A DNA stretch of 64,000 nucleotides from Dulcicalothrix desertica PCC 7102 (GTDB lineage: Bacteria; Cyanobacteriota; Cyanobacteriia; Cyanobacteriales; Nostocaceae), in assembly GCF_003991905.1 (NCBI RefSeq), contig NZ_RSCL01000010.1:186001-250000 (forward strand), written 5' to 3'. Of this stretch, positions 45,380 to 56,900 are shown in pieces (position 1 is the stretch's first letter; every line of letters starts with the position of its first letter). A model generated the notes under the pieces. It did not search any database. It worked only from the letters and a program-made list of their open reading frames with translations, and had not been told where the DNA came from. The translations under genes and the position numbers were made by a program.

Positions 45380-45690
45380 TTTAACTCCCGTTATAGTTGT
45401 GAATATCGCACATAATTTCAATCGATTATGTGCATACATCTAAAAATAGATAAACATATGAAATTTTACGATGCTCAGACAATAATTCTTTGATTATGGC
45501 GATACAAATAAAAAGATTCCTAATTTCTTAATAAAATCAAGAATCCAAATAATTTCAAAAAATTAAAGTAATGCTAAATGTTATATATAATACATTAATG
45601 CATCTGGTGAGTCGTCTCCTGTCTCTATGTACCCTGTGTCTCTATGGTAAAAAAGGCTACGTTACTTTAAAACTTCTGTCGAATTTAATT
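45380..45690. other. AT-rich intergenic region
   Basis: A 311-bp interval upstream of the hydroxylase-like gene and downstream of the membrane fusion protein. It contains no gene or clear hairpin. Confidence 0.4.
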
Positions 45691-47208
45691 CTATCGAACT
45701 TGTTTAAGGTTATCAGCTTGATTTGTAAACATGTCGGTAATTAAGTTGATGACTCTTCGTTCTTCACGAATTTTAACGTTTGCGGTTATTGACATACCAG
45801 ATTGTACACCAACTTCCCTACCTTTAATATTGAGCTTTTGTTTTTCTAATACGACTTTGGCAGGAAAACGATAGAATTGATGCGTTTGGTCGGGTGGTAA
45901 TGCATCTGAAGCTATCCATGATATATTACCTTTAATTTCTCCAAATTCACTGTAAGGAAATGAATCAACTCGTACATCTACTTTCATTCCTTCTTTGACA
46001 AAACCAATATCTTTATTAGTAATGTAAATCTCTGCTACATAGTTATCGTTCGGGACAATTTTTAGTAGCTGCTGTGTCGGACTTGCTACAAACCCGGCAT
46101 TTTTAGCTTGTAGATCAAATATAGTTCCAGCAATAGGCGCCCGTAGTTCCTGATATTTCATATTTAATTTTGCTTGAGCTAGTTTACTGTTGGTATCAGC
46201 TAAACGTTGCTCGTTCTCTAGCATAATTTTAGTAAATTGAGTATCTATTTCGGCAATATTTTTCTTATTATCGGCGATTTTATCATGAATATTCTTACCA
46301 GAAACAGCTACAGTATTGTCGGTTTGCTGGCGCCCTTGTTCAATTTTATATTGAAGACGCTGCTGTTCTTGTATGAGTGTAGCAATTTCAGCGTTGCGAT
46401 TTTGCACTTTTTGCTGCTGTTGCAAATATTGAAGTTGAGCAATAGCGCCTTGTTCAGCTAATGGTTTGAGTTTATCTAAAATACTTTGTTCTATCTTTAA
46501 ACTAGCTTGTGAGTCTTCGATTTTAACTTGATTTTGTGCTAGCTCTTTTTTGACTTGCTCTACTTCTAAACGTGCAGCAGCTGTACGAGTATCAAGTTCT
46601 TTTTTTGCAAATTGTAAGCGTTGTTGAGAGTCGTTATCAAATTGTTGCCCCTCACCCGTATTATCTAACTCTTTCCGCAGTAATTGATTTTCGGCTAGTA
46701 GTGCAGTGCGACTTTTGAGTAGAAAAATAACTTCGCGCGGTAATTTTTTTTGTAATAATTCTATTTGAGTAGGCGCCAATGAATCTGAAACTGTCAAGCT
46801 ACGGTAAAGCTGGTTTTGCTGTAATATACTTGCACGAATCTTTTGTAATGATTCTATTTCTGCTCTGTTGGCGCCAGAATCAAAAGTTAATAGTAAATCC
46901 CCAGCTTTGACTTGTTGTCCATCTTTAATATAAAGTTGTTTGACAATTCCGCTAAACGGCGCCTGAACTTCTTTAATAGCTTCTTTAGGTTTTAATTGTC
47001 CGACTGCTGGTACAACTTGTTCAATTTTGGCGACACAAGCCCAAATTATACTAAAACAAGCTACACCCATCAAGGATACCATTATCGCACGCGACCATAT
47101 TGGAGATTGACGCAATACAACGGATTGTTCAGAGGTAAAATTATGGCTTTTTGTCACCATTGGTAAATCGCGTGCGTCACGTATTGAACCGTTTTGTTTA
47201 GTTTTCAT
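45691..47208 (-). CDS. HlyD-type membrane fusion protein of a type I secretion system
   Basis: A 505-residue periplasmic adaptor that joins an ABC exporter to an outer-membrane channel. It has a short cytosolic N-terminus, one membrane helix (about 38-60), a split lipoyl domain (LKPKEAIKEVQAPFSG near 85 and YQELRAPIAGTIFDL near 348), a long coiled-coil hairpin between them (about 125-345, Gln/Leu-rich), and a C-terminal beta domain (about 375-490). It starts 31 bp after the exporter gene, so the pair is one operon. No TolC-like gene is nearby. Confidence 0.93.
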   Translation of the reverse strand: MKTKQNGSIRDARDLPMVTKSHNFTSEQSVVLRQSPIWSRAIMVSLMGVACFSIIWACVAKIEQVVPAVGQLKPKEAIKEVQAPFSGIVKQLYIKDGQQVKAGDLLLTFDSGANRAEIESLQKIRASILQQNQLYRSLTVSDSLAPTQIELLQKKLPREVIFLLKSRTALLAENQLLRKELDNTGEGQQFDNDSQQRLQFAKKELDTRTAAARLEVEQVKKELAQNQVKIEDSQASLKIEQSILDKLKPLAEQGAIAQLQYLQQQQKVQNRNAEIATLIQEQQRLQYKIEQGRQQTDNTVAVSGKNIHDKIADNKKNIAEIDTQFTKIMLENEQRLADTNSKLAQAKLNMKYQELRAPIAGTIFDLQAKNAGFVASPTQQLLKIVPNDNYVAEIYITNKDIGFVKEGMKVDVRVDSFPYSEFGEIKGNISWIASDALPPDQTHQFYRFPAKVVLEKQKLNIKGREVGVQSGMSITANVKIREERRVINLITDMFTNQADNLKQVR

Positions 47209-47239
47209 AAATTAATTGTTTTGAGTGAGTATTGTTAAA

Positions 47240-50200
47240 TTAATTCGCCCCGACCTGTTGCTGATTGTATAAGTAATAATAATTACCTTTTTTAGCAATT
47301 AATTCTTCATGGTTGCCGTATTCTGCTATTTTTCCTGCTTCCATTACAAGGATAATATCGGCGTTACGGACTGTATTTAATCTATGTGTAATAAAAAATA
47401 CTGTTGTTCCTTTGAAGGCGCCTGCTAAGTTAAGACAAACTTGCCGTTCGGTGGGATAATCGAGGGCACTAGTTGCTTCGTCCATCACTAAAAGTCTGGG
47501 TTTTTGCAAAACTGAACGCGCGATAGCTATTCGCTGTCTTTGTCCTCCAGATAATGAGGCACCTCTTTCTCCAACACGGGTGTTATAACCGTTAGGTAAA
47601 CTCATGATAAAATCATGGGCAACTGCTATTTTTGCCGCTTCAATAATTTCTTCGGTACTTGCATCAGGGTTGGTTAGGGCAATATTTTCTTGAACGGTAC
47701 CATCAAATAATAATGTATCTTGTGGAACTACACCGATTTGGCGCCGTAATGAATAAAGTTCAACCTTAGAAACATCGTAACCGTCAATTAATATTCTGCC
47801 AGCTTCAGGTTCGTATAAACGAATTAGTAATTTAGTTAGTGTACTTTTTCCGGCGCCGCTTTGCCCAACAATTCCCACAAACTTACCAGCCGGAAATTCG
47901 ATACTAACGTTATTTAGCTGTAACGCGGTATTGGGATTAAATCGAAACGAAACGTTTTCATACTTGACCGTACCTTCAATAGCAGGAAGAGGGATATTGC
48001 CTTTATCTTGTTCTGCTTCTTGAGGTGTATCAACGATATCACTCAAACGTTCTAAAGATAATGCGACCTCTTGGAAACTTTGCCAAAGTTGGGCTAAACG
48101 TAATATGGGACTAGTTACATAACCAGAGATAATTCTAAAAGCGATTAATTCACCTAGCGTTAGCTCACCCTGAAGAACTAAATAGGCGCCTACCCATAGT
48201 ACCAACAAGGCACTGAGCTTGTTGAGAAAATTACTAGCAGAACTTGCGAGTGTTGATGTAATAACTGTTTGGAACCCAGCACCAACAAACCGTGCGTATT
48301 TTTCCTGCCAAGTAAACCGTGAATGTAACTCGATATTTTGTGCTTTCACGGTTTGAATACCTGACATCACCTCTACTAAATATGACTGTGTTTCAGCATT
48401 GCGTTCAGCTTTTGCACGCAGTTGACGACTAATTAAAGGAGAGGCAACAATTGTCAACAAGATGAATATGGGGATAGTTCCCAAACCCACTAAAGTCAAT
48501 TGCCAGCTATAAAACAGCATAACAACGATATAGACTACTGAAAATATCGCGTCTAATCCTACCGTTAATGCAGTACCAGTAAGAAACTGACGTATATTTT
48601 CTAACTCATTGATACGAGTAGAAAGTTCACCTACAGGTCGTTTTTCAAAGTATCGTAGTGGCAACCGTAACATGTGGTCAATAATCTGTGACCCCAAACC
48701 CATATCAATACGGTTAGTCGTATCGACAAATAGATATGTTCTAAGCGTAGTTAATATTGATTCAAATAAACTTATAACTACTAAAAGAACACCTAAAATA
48801 TGTAACGTACCAATACTATTTTGAGTTATTACCTTATCGATAATTAGCTGAACAACAAGAGGGTTCGCGAGTGCAGCTAGCTGGACAAAAAATGAAGCAA
48901 CAAAAACTTCGGTTAGTACACGCTTATGCTGTGATAAGTAAGGAAGAAACCAACTTAAGCCAAAACGCTGTTGTGGTGTCTCCTTGGTAGTCGAAAGTAA
49001 TAATATCCGTGCTTGTGGTGGATAGCTACTTTCTTCAACTTCTAATTTTGTGATAAAATCATTTGGCTTACAGCGTTTTATACCTTCTGATGGGATACCG
49101 ACAACTATTTGACGTTCGGTTGCTTCGTATAAAACTGCGTAGCTCTTACCATATCTAACAAGCGCAGGTGTGGGAAGGCGGGTAACAGAAGCAGCAGGTA
49201 TATCTATAAGTTGGGGTTTTAGACCAATTAGCTGTGCCACGTACGCGCACATCTGAAACGATATTGTTCCATGACGTTTAATTTGTTCATTTAATATCCG
49301 ACGCACAACTTCTTTGCGAAAAGGTATTCCCAAATGCTTTGACACCATTTGAAAACACACATAAATACTGTTTAGTTCACCTTTTCCACCAAAGAAAGGA
49401 TATTTTTGATTACTGGATGTATCGCTTACTGGCAATGCTTCTTCATCGGGTGCATAAGGTATATCTATACTTACTTCTGTATTTTGCGGCACTATCGATG
49501 AATCTTTTGGAGTATTACTAGTTTGTGGTTGCTGGTCAAGAAATTCTAAATTTTCCGACAATAAGCCAATCAAACGAACTTGACCGTTGCCCTGCACGTT
49601 AATATTATCAGGAGCTTTTAGTGATTTTAAACGGGCGCCAGCTGAATATTTACTATCATTTCCGCCGCTGCTAAAAAACCAGTTTAAAGTATTATCATCT
49701 ATGTGTTTGAGTTGAACATTTGACGAAGGATAAAAAACACGCGCGTTTTTGTAAACTTCTTCAGTGAGTTCCTTAAGATTAATATTGCTATTAGCTTGAA
49801 CTTCTGGTTGTGCTGCGAGAATATCAAATACTTCTGCAATATGGCATTGATTCTGTACAACTTTTGCAAAAGCGGGATAATTGTTCAGCAAACGCGAGTA
49901 CTCAGTCAAGCTGAAGGTTAAACAAGTCAACTCACTCGAAGCAATTACAGTTTCACACATTTGTGAGCGTAGTACATTCACGGCGCCAATGACAGACCCT
50001 TTTTCTAGTAACTTGAGGGTGATAGGCAGTTGTGTCCGTGAGTCATACCCTAGCAATCTTGCTTTACCTTCATAGATAATCGCAACACTGTTAGTCGCAC
50101 GGTCTTTACCGATAATCTTTTGCCCGATTCGATAACGCAGTGGTTGAACCGTGTCAGCAAGGCGCTCGATAACATCTGCCGGCAACTCATTAAATCCCTC

Positions 50201-50245
50201 AAGGGAACTAAGAAATTCTTTAAAGGAAGTTTTAATATAAGTCAT
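47240..50245 (-). CDS. Type I secretion ABC exporter with cNMP-like and dead C39-like domains
   Basis: The 1001-residue exporter has an N-terminal cyclic-nucleotide-binding-like domain (about 10-130), a linker, a C39-like domain (about 280-410), a six-helix membrane domain (about 440-745) and an ABC ATPase (about 760-1000: GQSGAGKST near 799, LSGGQRQRIAIARS near 902, LLVMDEATSALD, HRL). The C39 segment has Ser where the catalytic Cys is expected (NSIYVC) and Tyr at the His position (GKSYAVLY), so it likely binds, rather than cuts, its substrate, as in HlyB-type exporters. The ATG at 50245 is preferred over a TTG at 50251. It is divergent from the giant exoprotein gene. Confidence 0.92.
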   Translation of the reverse strand: MTYIKTSFKEFLSSLEGFNELPADVIERLADTVQPLRYRIGQKIIGKDRATNSVAIIYEGKARLLGYDSRTQLPITLKLLEKGSVIGAVNVLRSQMCETVIASSELTCLTFSLTEYSRLLNNYPAFAKVVQNQCHIAEVFDILAAQPEVQANSNINLKELTEEVYKNARVFYPSSNVQLKHIDDNTLNWFFSSGGNDSKYSAGARLKSLKAPDNINVQGNGQVRLIGLLSENLEFLDQQPQTSNTPKDSSIVPQNTEVSIDIPYAPDEEALPVSDTSSNQKYPFFGGKGELNSIYVCFQMVSKHLGIPFRKEVVRRILNEQIKRHGTISFQMCAYVAQLIGLKPQLIDIPAASVTRLPTPALVRYGKSYAVLYEATERQIVVGIPSEGIKRCKPNDFITKLEVEESSYPPQARILLLSTTKETPQQRFGLSWFLPYLSQHKRVLTEVFVASFFVQLAALANPLVVQLIIDKVITQNSIGTLHILGVLLVVISLFESILTTLRTYLFVDTTNRIDMGLGSQIIDHMLRLPLRYFEKRPVGELSTRINELENIRQFLTGTALTVGLDAIFSVVYIVVMLFYSWQLTLVGLGTIPIFILLTIVASPLISRQLRAKAERNAETQSYLVEVMSGIQTVKAQNIELHSRFTWQEKYARFVGAGFQTVITSTLASSASNFLNKLSALLVLWVGAYLVLQGELTLGELIAFRIISGYVTSPILRLAQLWQSFQEVALSLERLSDIVDTPQEAEQDKGNIPLPAIEGTVKYENVSFRFNPNTALQLNNVSIEFPAGKFVGIVGQSGAGKSTLTKLLIRLYEPEAGRILIDGYDVSKVELYSLRRQIGVVPQDTLLFDGTVQENIALTNPDASTEEIIEAAKIAVAHDFIMSLPNGYNTRVGERGASLSGGQRQRIAIARSVLQKPRLLVMDEATSALDYPTERQVCLNLAGAFKGTTVFFITHRLNTVRNADIILVMEAGKIAEYGNHEELIAKKGNYYYLYNQQQVGAN

Positions 50246-50940
50246 GTACAATTTTAGATTTACAAGATAAGGATTTTAATAAATTTGCAATTATAAATAT
50301 CCTAAAAAATTAATTAAAATTTTGTATAAACTTGTCTTGACAGGATTATGTCAAAAACAATTTTCTTAAAGTTTTAAAAGTAAACAGGACTATATGAATC
50401 TGCTTTGCATATTTTTTATTTACGTTTACAGTGATTCACTCAATATATTAGATTTTTTGAAATTAGATTTTAACAATAGTTTATCTGAACATTATCATTT
50501 AATTAAGATTAGTTTAAAAAAGTATACACTTCATGAAAAATCTATTTAAAAAATATTTATCTAAAAGTTTAAATAAAATTTAAATAATGTATTCTAGTTG
50601 TCTTGCTTTTTGGCTTGAATGTACCGTATATTTCTCAAATTTTTTAAACCGCTATTCAGAACTTCCAAATATAAAAATCTCCACTCATTTCTTGTGGGTG
50701 GGCATCCGAGCAAACACCCCAAGATTAGAACATTAAGGCATTACGACATTATGGTATTAGGACGGGCGAGGACACCCATCCCACAAGATGGTTAAGATTA
50801 AGTTAATTTTTGTAAATTACTTAGAGTAAATTTATATTTCTATTGAATTGTTATCGTATAGTCACGCAAAATGTACTTTTGTGCTGTTTGATAGTTGAGT
50901 AGTCGCTATTTCTGGTTGATATACGGAGACTAACTCAAAA
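50246..50940. promoter_or_regulatory. Divergent promoter region with Pho-box-like repeats
   Basis: About 695 bp separate the exporter (leftward) and the 2307-residue exoprotein gene (rightward). It is very AT-rich, and includes GGGCAAGG/GGATGCCC-type extragenic repeats near 50690-50787 and a Pho-box-like direct repeat at 50789-50807. Confidence 0.5.
50789..50807 (-). promoter_or_regulatory. Candidate Pho box
   Basis: On the minus strand the consensus Py-TTAA-Py-Py-(T/A) appears as CTTAACCA (50789-50796 read backwards) and ATTAACTT (50800-50807), separated by 3 bp, an 11-bp period. A third weaker unit follows at 50811-50818. It lies about 135 bp before the exoprotein ATG. Orientation is opposite to the gene, which weakens the call. 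Confidence 0.45.
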
Positions 50941-53900
50941 ATGGCTAACGAATACCATAAACTATCTACTGGTGCCTTTACACAAAATTGGAGTAATACA
51001 GATTTAATTACAGCAAACGATAATTGGGACGCTGTTCCTAGCATTATTGGCTATCTTGGGGATGATCCAACAACAACTGCAACAGGTGTAGACCCGCAAA
51101 CAGTTACCGCAGATGGAACTAGTACTGTAGATGTCATTGCTAACCAGACTAATCCTAATATAGCCAATGGTGGTGTCGCTGAGTTTGCTCTGACTGACTC
51201 AGTGGTTGCTCTTCAGGGTTCAGGAACTGCGGATGCTCCTTTTTTACTAATTCACCTGGACACCCTTGGTGTAACAAATGTTAATGTGTCCTACACGTTA
51301 CGCGATATTGATGGGTCAGTAGACAACTCTATTCAAGCTGTTGCTTTACAGTATCGTGTTGGTACATCAGGTAATTTCATCAACATCCCTGCTGCTTTTG
51401 TGGCAGATGCGAGTTCCGGCCCAGACCTTGCAACTCAAACAACGACGGTTAACGCTACCCTACCAGCAGGTGCGGAAAATCAAGCACAGGTACAGTTGCG
51501 TATTATTACTACTAATGCATTAGGTAGTGATGAGTGGATAGGAGTTGATGATATCAATATATCAGCGGCGCCTGCTAAACCAAATATTCAAATCACCGAG
51601 TATATGTACAGCGGTGGTAACGGTGAATTTGTTGAATTTACTAACCTTGGTACTACCCCGGTTGACTTGACAGGTTGGAGTTTTGACGACAGTTCTCGTA
51701 CTTCAGGTTCATTTTCGCTAACTGGTTTTGGAATTGTACAACCAGGCGAATCTGTTATCCTTACAGAAACCGACAGTGCAGCTTTCCGGACAGCGTGGAA
51801 CCTACCTGCCTCAGTCAAGGTTATTGGCGGACTCACACAAAATTTAGGGCGTGCTGACGAAATAAACTTGTATGATAACAACAATCAACTTATAGACCGC
51901 CTAACTTACGATGACCAAACATATGCAAGTACTATTCGCACTCAGAATATTAGTGGTTGGACTAGAGTAGAGAATCTTAATAGCGAAGTCATCAATACAG
52001 ATTGGGTACTTTCCACAGTAGGTGATGCTCAGAACTCCTACAGGTCAGTTAATAATGATACTGGCAATCCAGGCGTTTACATTACTAGTTCTGCACCAAC
52101 TGCTGGTGTCACCGTTACACAGACGGATGGTACAACAAGAGTAACTGAAGGAGGCGCCACTCATACCTACACTTTGGTTCTTAACAGACAGCCAACAGCA
52201 GATGTTACCATCGCCATTAATTCAGGTACGCAAACCACTACGGCGCCAAACTCTCTCACCTTCACCAGTGCTAACTGGAATGTTGCTCAAACAGTAACAG
52301 TTAGTGCTGTAAATGATACAGCAATAGAAGGCGACCACTCTGGCACAATTACCCATACTGCCACTAGTACTGATACAAACTATAACGGTATTAGCGTACC
52401 TAGCGTTACTGCTGCTATTACCGATAACGACTTTGGCATCCTCAAAAAAATCGGCGGTTATGCTGCTGGCACATTAGGAGCAGAGATTACAAGCTACGAC
52501 CCTGCATCTAAGCGTTTGTTTTTGATTGATGGTTCTGCAATAGCACAGATTCTGAATTTTTCAGACCCTACTAATCCAACATTAATTTCAACAATTAATC
52601 TTTCTGCTTATGGTGCAGCAGCTACTAGCGTTGCTGTTAAAAATGGTCTGGTAGCTTTTTCTATAGCAGATAATATTGAGACTGACCCTGGTAAGGTTGT
52701 TTTTTACAATACTGCTGGTAACTTTATCAAGGATGTTACCGTTGGCGCCTTACCTGACATGATTACTTTTAGTCCTGATGGCACTAAAGTACTCACAGCT
52801 AACGAAGGTCAACCAGGTAATACTATCGACCCTGTTGGTTCTGTAAGCATTATTAATATTGCCAATGGAGCCGCAAATGCTACTGTTACGACAGCAAGCT
52901 TCACCAGCTTTGATGGTCAGGAAGCTACTCTGCGAAGTCAAGGTGTTCGCATTTTCCCTAATAAGAAAGTTTCAGAAGATGTCGAACCTGAATATATTGC
53001 CTTTTCTAAAGATGGCGCCAAAGCTTGGGTGACACTGCAAGAAAATAATGCTGTGGCAGTGGTAGATATTGCAACTGCAACTGTTAGTAGTATTGTGCCT
53101 TTAGGTCTGGTTGATTACAGCCAACCTGGGAATGGCTTGGATACTAGCGATAGAGATGGCAGCATCAATATTAAGAATTATCCAGTATTTGGAATGTATA
53201 TGCCGGATGCGATTGCTTCGTTTGAAGCTGGTGGTCGCACTTACTACATTACAGCCAATGAAGGAGACACTCGCAACGAAAACGCGCGCGTATCAACTTT
53301 AAATCTTGATGCAACCAAGTTCCCAGATGCAGCTACACTCAAACTGGAAACAAATTTAGGTCGGTTGGACGTTTCCACCATTGATGGTGATACTGATGGT
53401 GATGGTGATTATGACCGTTTATTAGCTTATGGCGCCCGTTCTTTCACAATTTGGGATGACCAAGGAAAATTAGTTTACAACAGTGGCGACCAATTTGAAA
53501 GAATTACTGCTGCCCAAATTCCAAGCCTTTTCAATGCCGAAGGTACTGCTGTTACCTTTGATAGCCGTAGCGATAATAAAGGACCAGAACCAGAAGGTGT
53601 AGCTGTTGGTGTTATTGATGGTAGAACTTACGCTTTTGTTGGGCTAGAACGGACTGGTGGTGTAATGGTATATGAAGTTACCAATCCTCAAAAGCCTCTG
53701 TTTGTAGAGTATTTACCCAATCAAACCGGAGACCTTAGTCCTGAAGGTGTAAGCTTTATTCCTGCGGCTGAAAGTCCAAATGGCAAAAATTTACTCGTGC
53801 TTTCCCATGAGGTAAGCAATACTGTTGCAGTGTTTGAGGTGAATCCACAAGTACGAATTAGCAATATTCAAGGCGCCGCACATACTTCTCCTCTCAACGG

Positions 53901-56900
53901 GCAAGCTGTACGAAATGTTCCTGGTATCGTTACAGCATTAAGAACCAACGGTTTTTACTTACAAGACCCTAACCCAGATAGCAACGATGCTACATCTGAG
54001 GGGATTTTTGTTTTCACAAGTTCGGCGCCTACGGTAGCTGTTGGAGACTCAGTACAAGTCAGCGGTACAGTATCAGAGTTCCGTCCTGGTGGTACAACTG
54101 GTACTAACCTGACTACTACTCAAATTAGCAGCCCGACGATTGTAAAACTATCGAGTGGTAATGCTTTACCTAGCGCTACAGTCATTGGTAACGGTGGACG
54201 TGCGATTCCCAACCAGGTAATTAGTAATGATGCAGTCGGTGGTACTGTCGAAAATCCTGGTACAGTGTTTGACCCAACCCAAGATGGTATTGACTTCTAC
54301 GAAAGTGTGGAAGGAATGTTAGTACAGGTTAATAACCCTGTTGCTGTTGGCCCAACAAATAACTTCGGTGAAATCCCAGTTTTGGCAGATGACGGCGCCA
54401 ATGCTGGTACTCGTACCGCTCGTGGTGGCATAATTATTCAGCCTACAGATTTTAATCCCGAAAGAATTCTCATTGATGATACTCTAATCGCCAATCCACC
54501 GCAGGTGAATGTAGGGGATAAATTCAATGGGTCGGTTGTAGGTGTAATGGACTACAGTTTCAGCAACTTTAAGTTGTTCAACACTCAAGCTTTGCCAACT
54601 GTTACTCCTGGTGGTTTACAAAAAGAAGTCACGAATTTAACTCCTAATCCGAATCAACTAACTGTTGGCACATTCAACGTTGAAAATCTTGACCCTAGTG
54701 ACGGTGACACCCAGTTTAACAACATTGCCAACCGGATTGTAAATAATCTGAAGGCGCCAGATATTATTACCATCGAAGAAATTCAGGATAATAATGGGGC
54801 GACTAACGATAGTGTTGTTGATGCGAGCCAAACCTACAACAAATTAATTAGTGCAATAGCTGCTTCTGGTGGCCCGACTTATCAATTTCGGCAAATCAAC
54901 CCAGTAGACGACCAAGATGGTGGTCAACCTGGTGGAAATATCCGTGTTGGTTTCCTATTTAACCCTAATCGTGTGCTTTTTGTAGAACGTCCAAGTGGCA
55001 CTTCTACTTCAAACACTACAGTAAATAAAGTTGGTGGTGTACCCCAACTTTCTGCTAGTCCCGGTCGTCTTGACCCAACAAATACCGCTTTTACCGCTAG
55101 TCGTAAACCGCTAGTAGGGGAGTTTGTTTTCCAGGGTCAAACTATATTTGTAGTTGGAAATCACTTCAATTCCAAAGGTGGTGATCAACCTCTATTTGGA
55201 CGCTTCCAACCACCAACTTTAACTAGCGAAACTCAGCGTAATCAGCAAGCGACTATAGTTAAAAACTTTGTTGAGAGTATTTTGGCGATTAACCCCAACG
55301 CGAATGTTGTGGTGATGGGAGACCTTAACGATTTTGAGTTTTCTAACCCCATTAGTACTTTAGAAAGTGCAGGGTTGAAAACTTTAATCGAAAGTCTTCC
55401 CGAAAACGAGCGTTATACTTACAATTTTGAAGGGAACGCTCAATCTCTTGACCACATTATGGTCAGTAACAACTTGTTCAACAATCTTGATGGTTTTGAT
55501 GTAGTTCATATCAATTCCGAGTTTGCCGACCAAGATAGCGACCATGACCCAAGTGTTGCCCGATTTAATCTCAAAACTCCTGCAAACCAACCTAAAATTA
55601 CAAATTACGACTTTACCAACCTACCGAAGTTAGGAACTACTAGCAAAGGTCAAGATATTTTCTTAGGTGGTTTCTCTGGATTATATTTCCAAGGATTGGC
55701 GCCGAACGGTAACCTCAAATTTGTCACTCACACCGACAGAGGTCCAAATGGCGAACCTACTGGTCAAAATAGACCATTTTTATTACCCAACTTCCAACCA
55801 GAAATCGTCAGCTTTGAACTCAACCGCAGTACAAGTGAGATTAACATTACCAAGAGAACGGGATTATTCCGTCAAGATGGTACAACCAAGTTAACTGGGT
55901 TGCCTAACCTCCAAGCTGCCGCAGGTGGTTTAGCCTACACTGATGAGGTTGGCGTTGATTTAGACGGTAAAGTTCTAACGAATGACCCACTTGGCGCCGA
56001 TTTAGAGGGTATTGTTGTAGCTGAAAATGGTGATTATTGGATGGTAGATGAATACCGTCCAGCAATTTACCACTTTGATATTAACGGTAAGCTGCTTGAG
56101 CGCTTTATTCCCAAAGGAACTGCCACCGCACCCGAACCCGACCAACCTGCTGGAACATATGGTACTGAGGTGTTACCAGAAGTTTATGCTCAACGCCGCA
56201 ATAATCGCGGGTTTGAAGCTGTAGCTTTGGAAGGTAACAAACTCTATGCATTTATTCAAAGTGCCATCGACAACCCTGACAACGCTGGAGATACAACATC
56301 TAGAAATTCCCGCAATCTCAGAATTCTGGAATTTGATATCGTTTCTAAGGCGGTAACAGGTGAGTACTTATATCTTCTCGACGATATTACAGCTAGTGGT
56401 CTTGCCAGAACAGACAAAATCGGCGATGCAGTTTCTCTGGGCAACGGTAAATTTGCAGTTGTCGAAAGAGATGACATCGCTACAACTGCCTCAAACAAGC
56501 TAATCTACCAAATTGATTTAGCTAAGGCAACCAATATTAATAACCCTGCTAATTTTAGCTTGCCGACAGGTAAGAGCATTGAACAACTTACCGTTGCCGA
56601 GTTAGCTACTGCCAAAATTAGCCCTGTGAGCAAGAGCTTAATCGCCAATGCTGCTCAATTGGGTTACACAGGGGTTGAGAAATTAGAAGGTTTGGCACTG
56701 GTGGCGCCTAACACTCTTGCTTTGATCAACGACAATGATTTCAACGTTACAGGAACAACCCCAGTTGAGAGACTAGGCATTCTGGAACTACCCAATAACT
56801 TGCCTGTTGCTCAATCTGCTTTGCCTAACAATGTCTACCTAACAAAAGCAACTGATAGTGATACTTTTACACTCACAGGTGGTCGCGGTAAACCTAAGCT

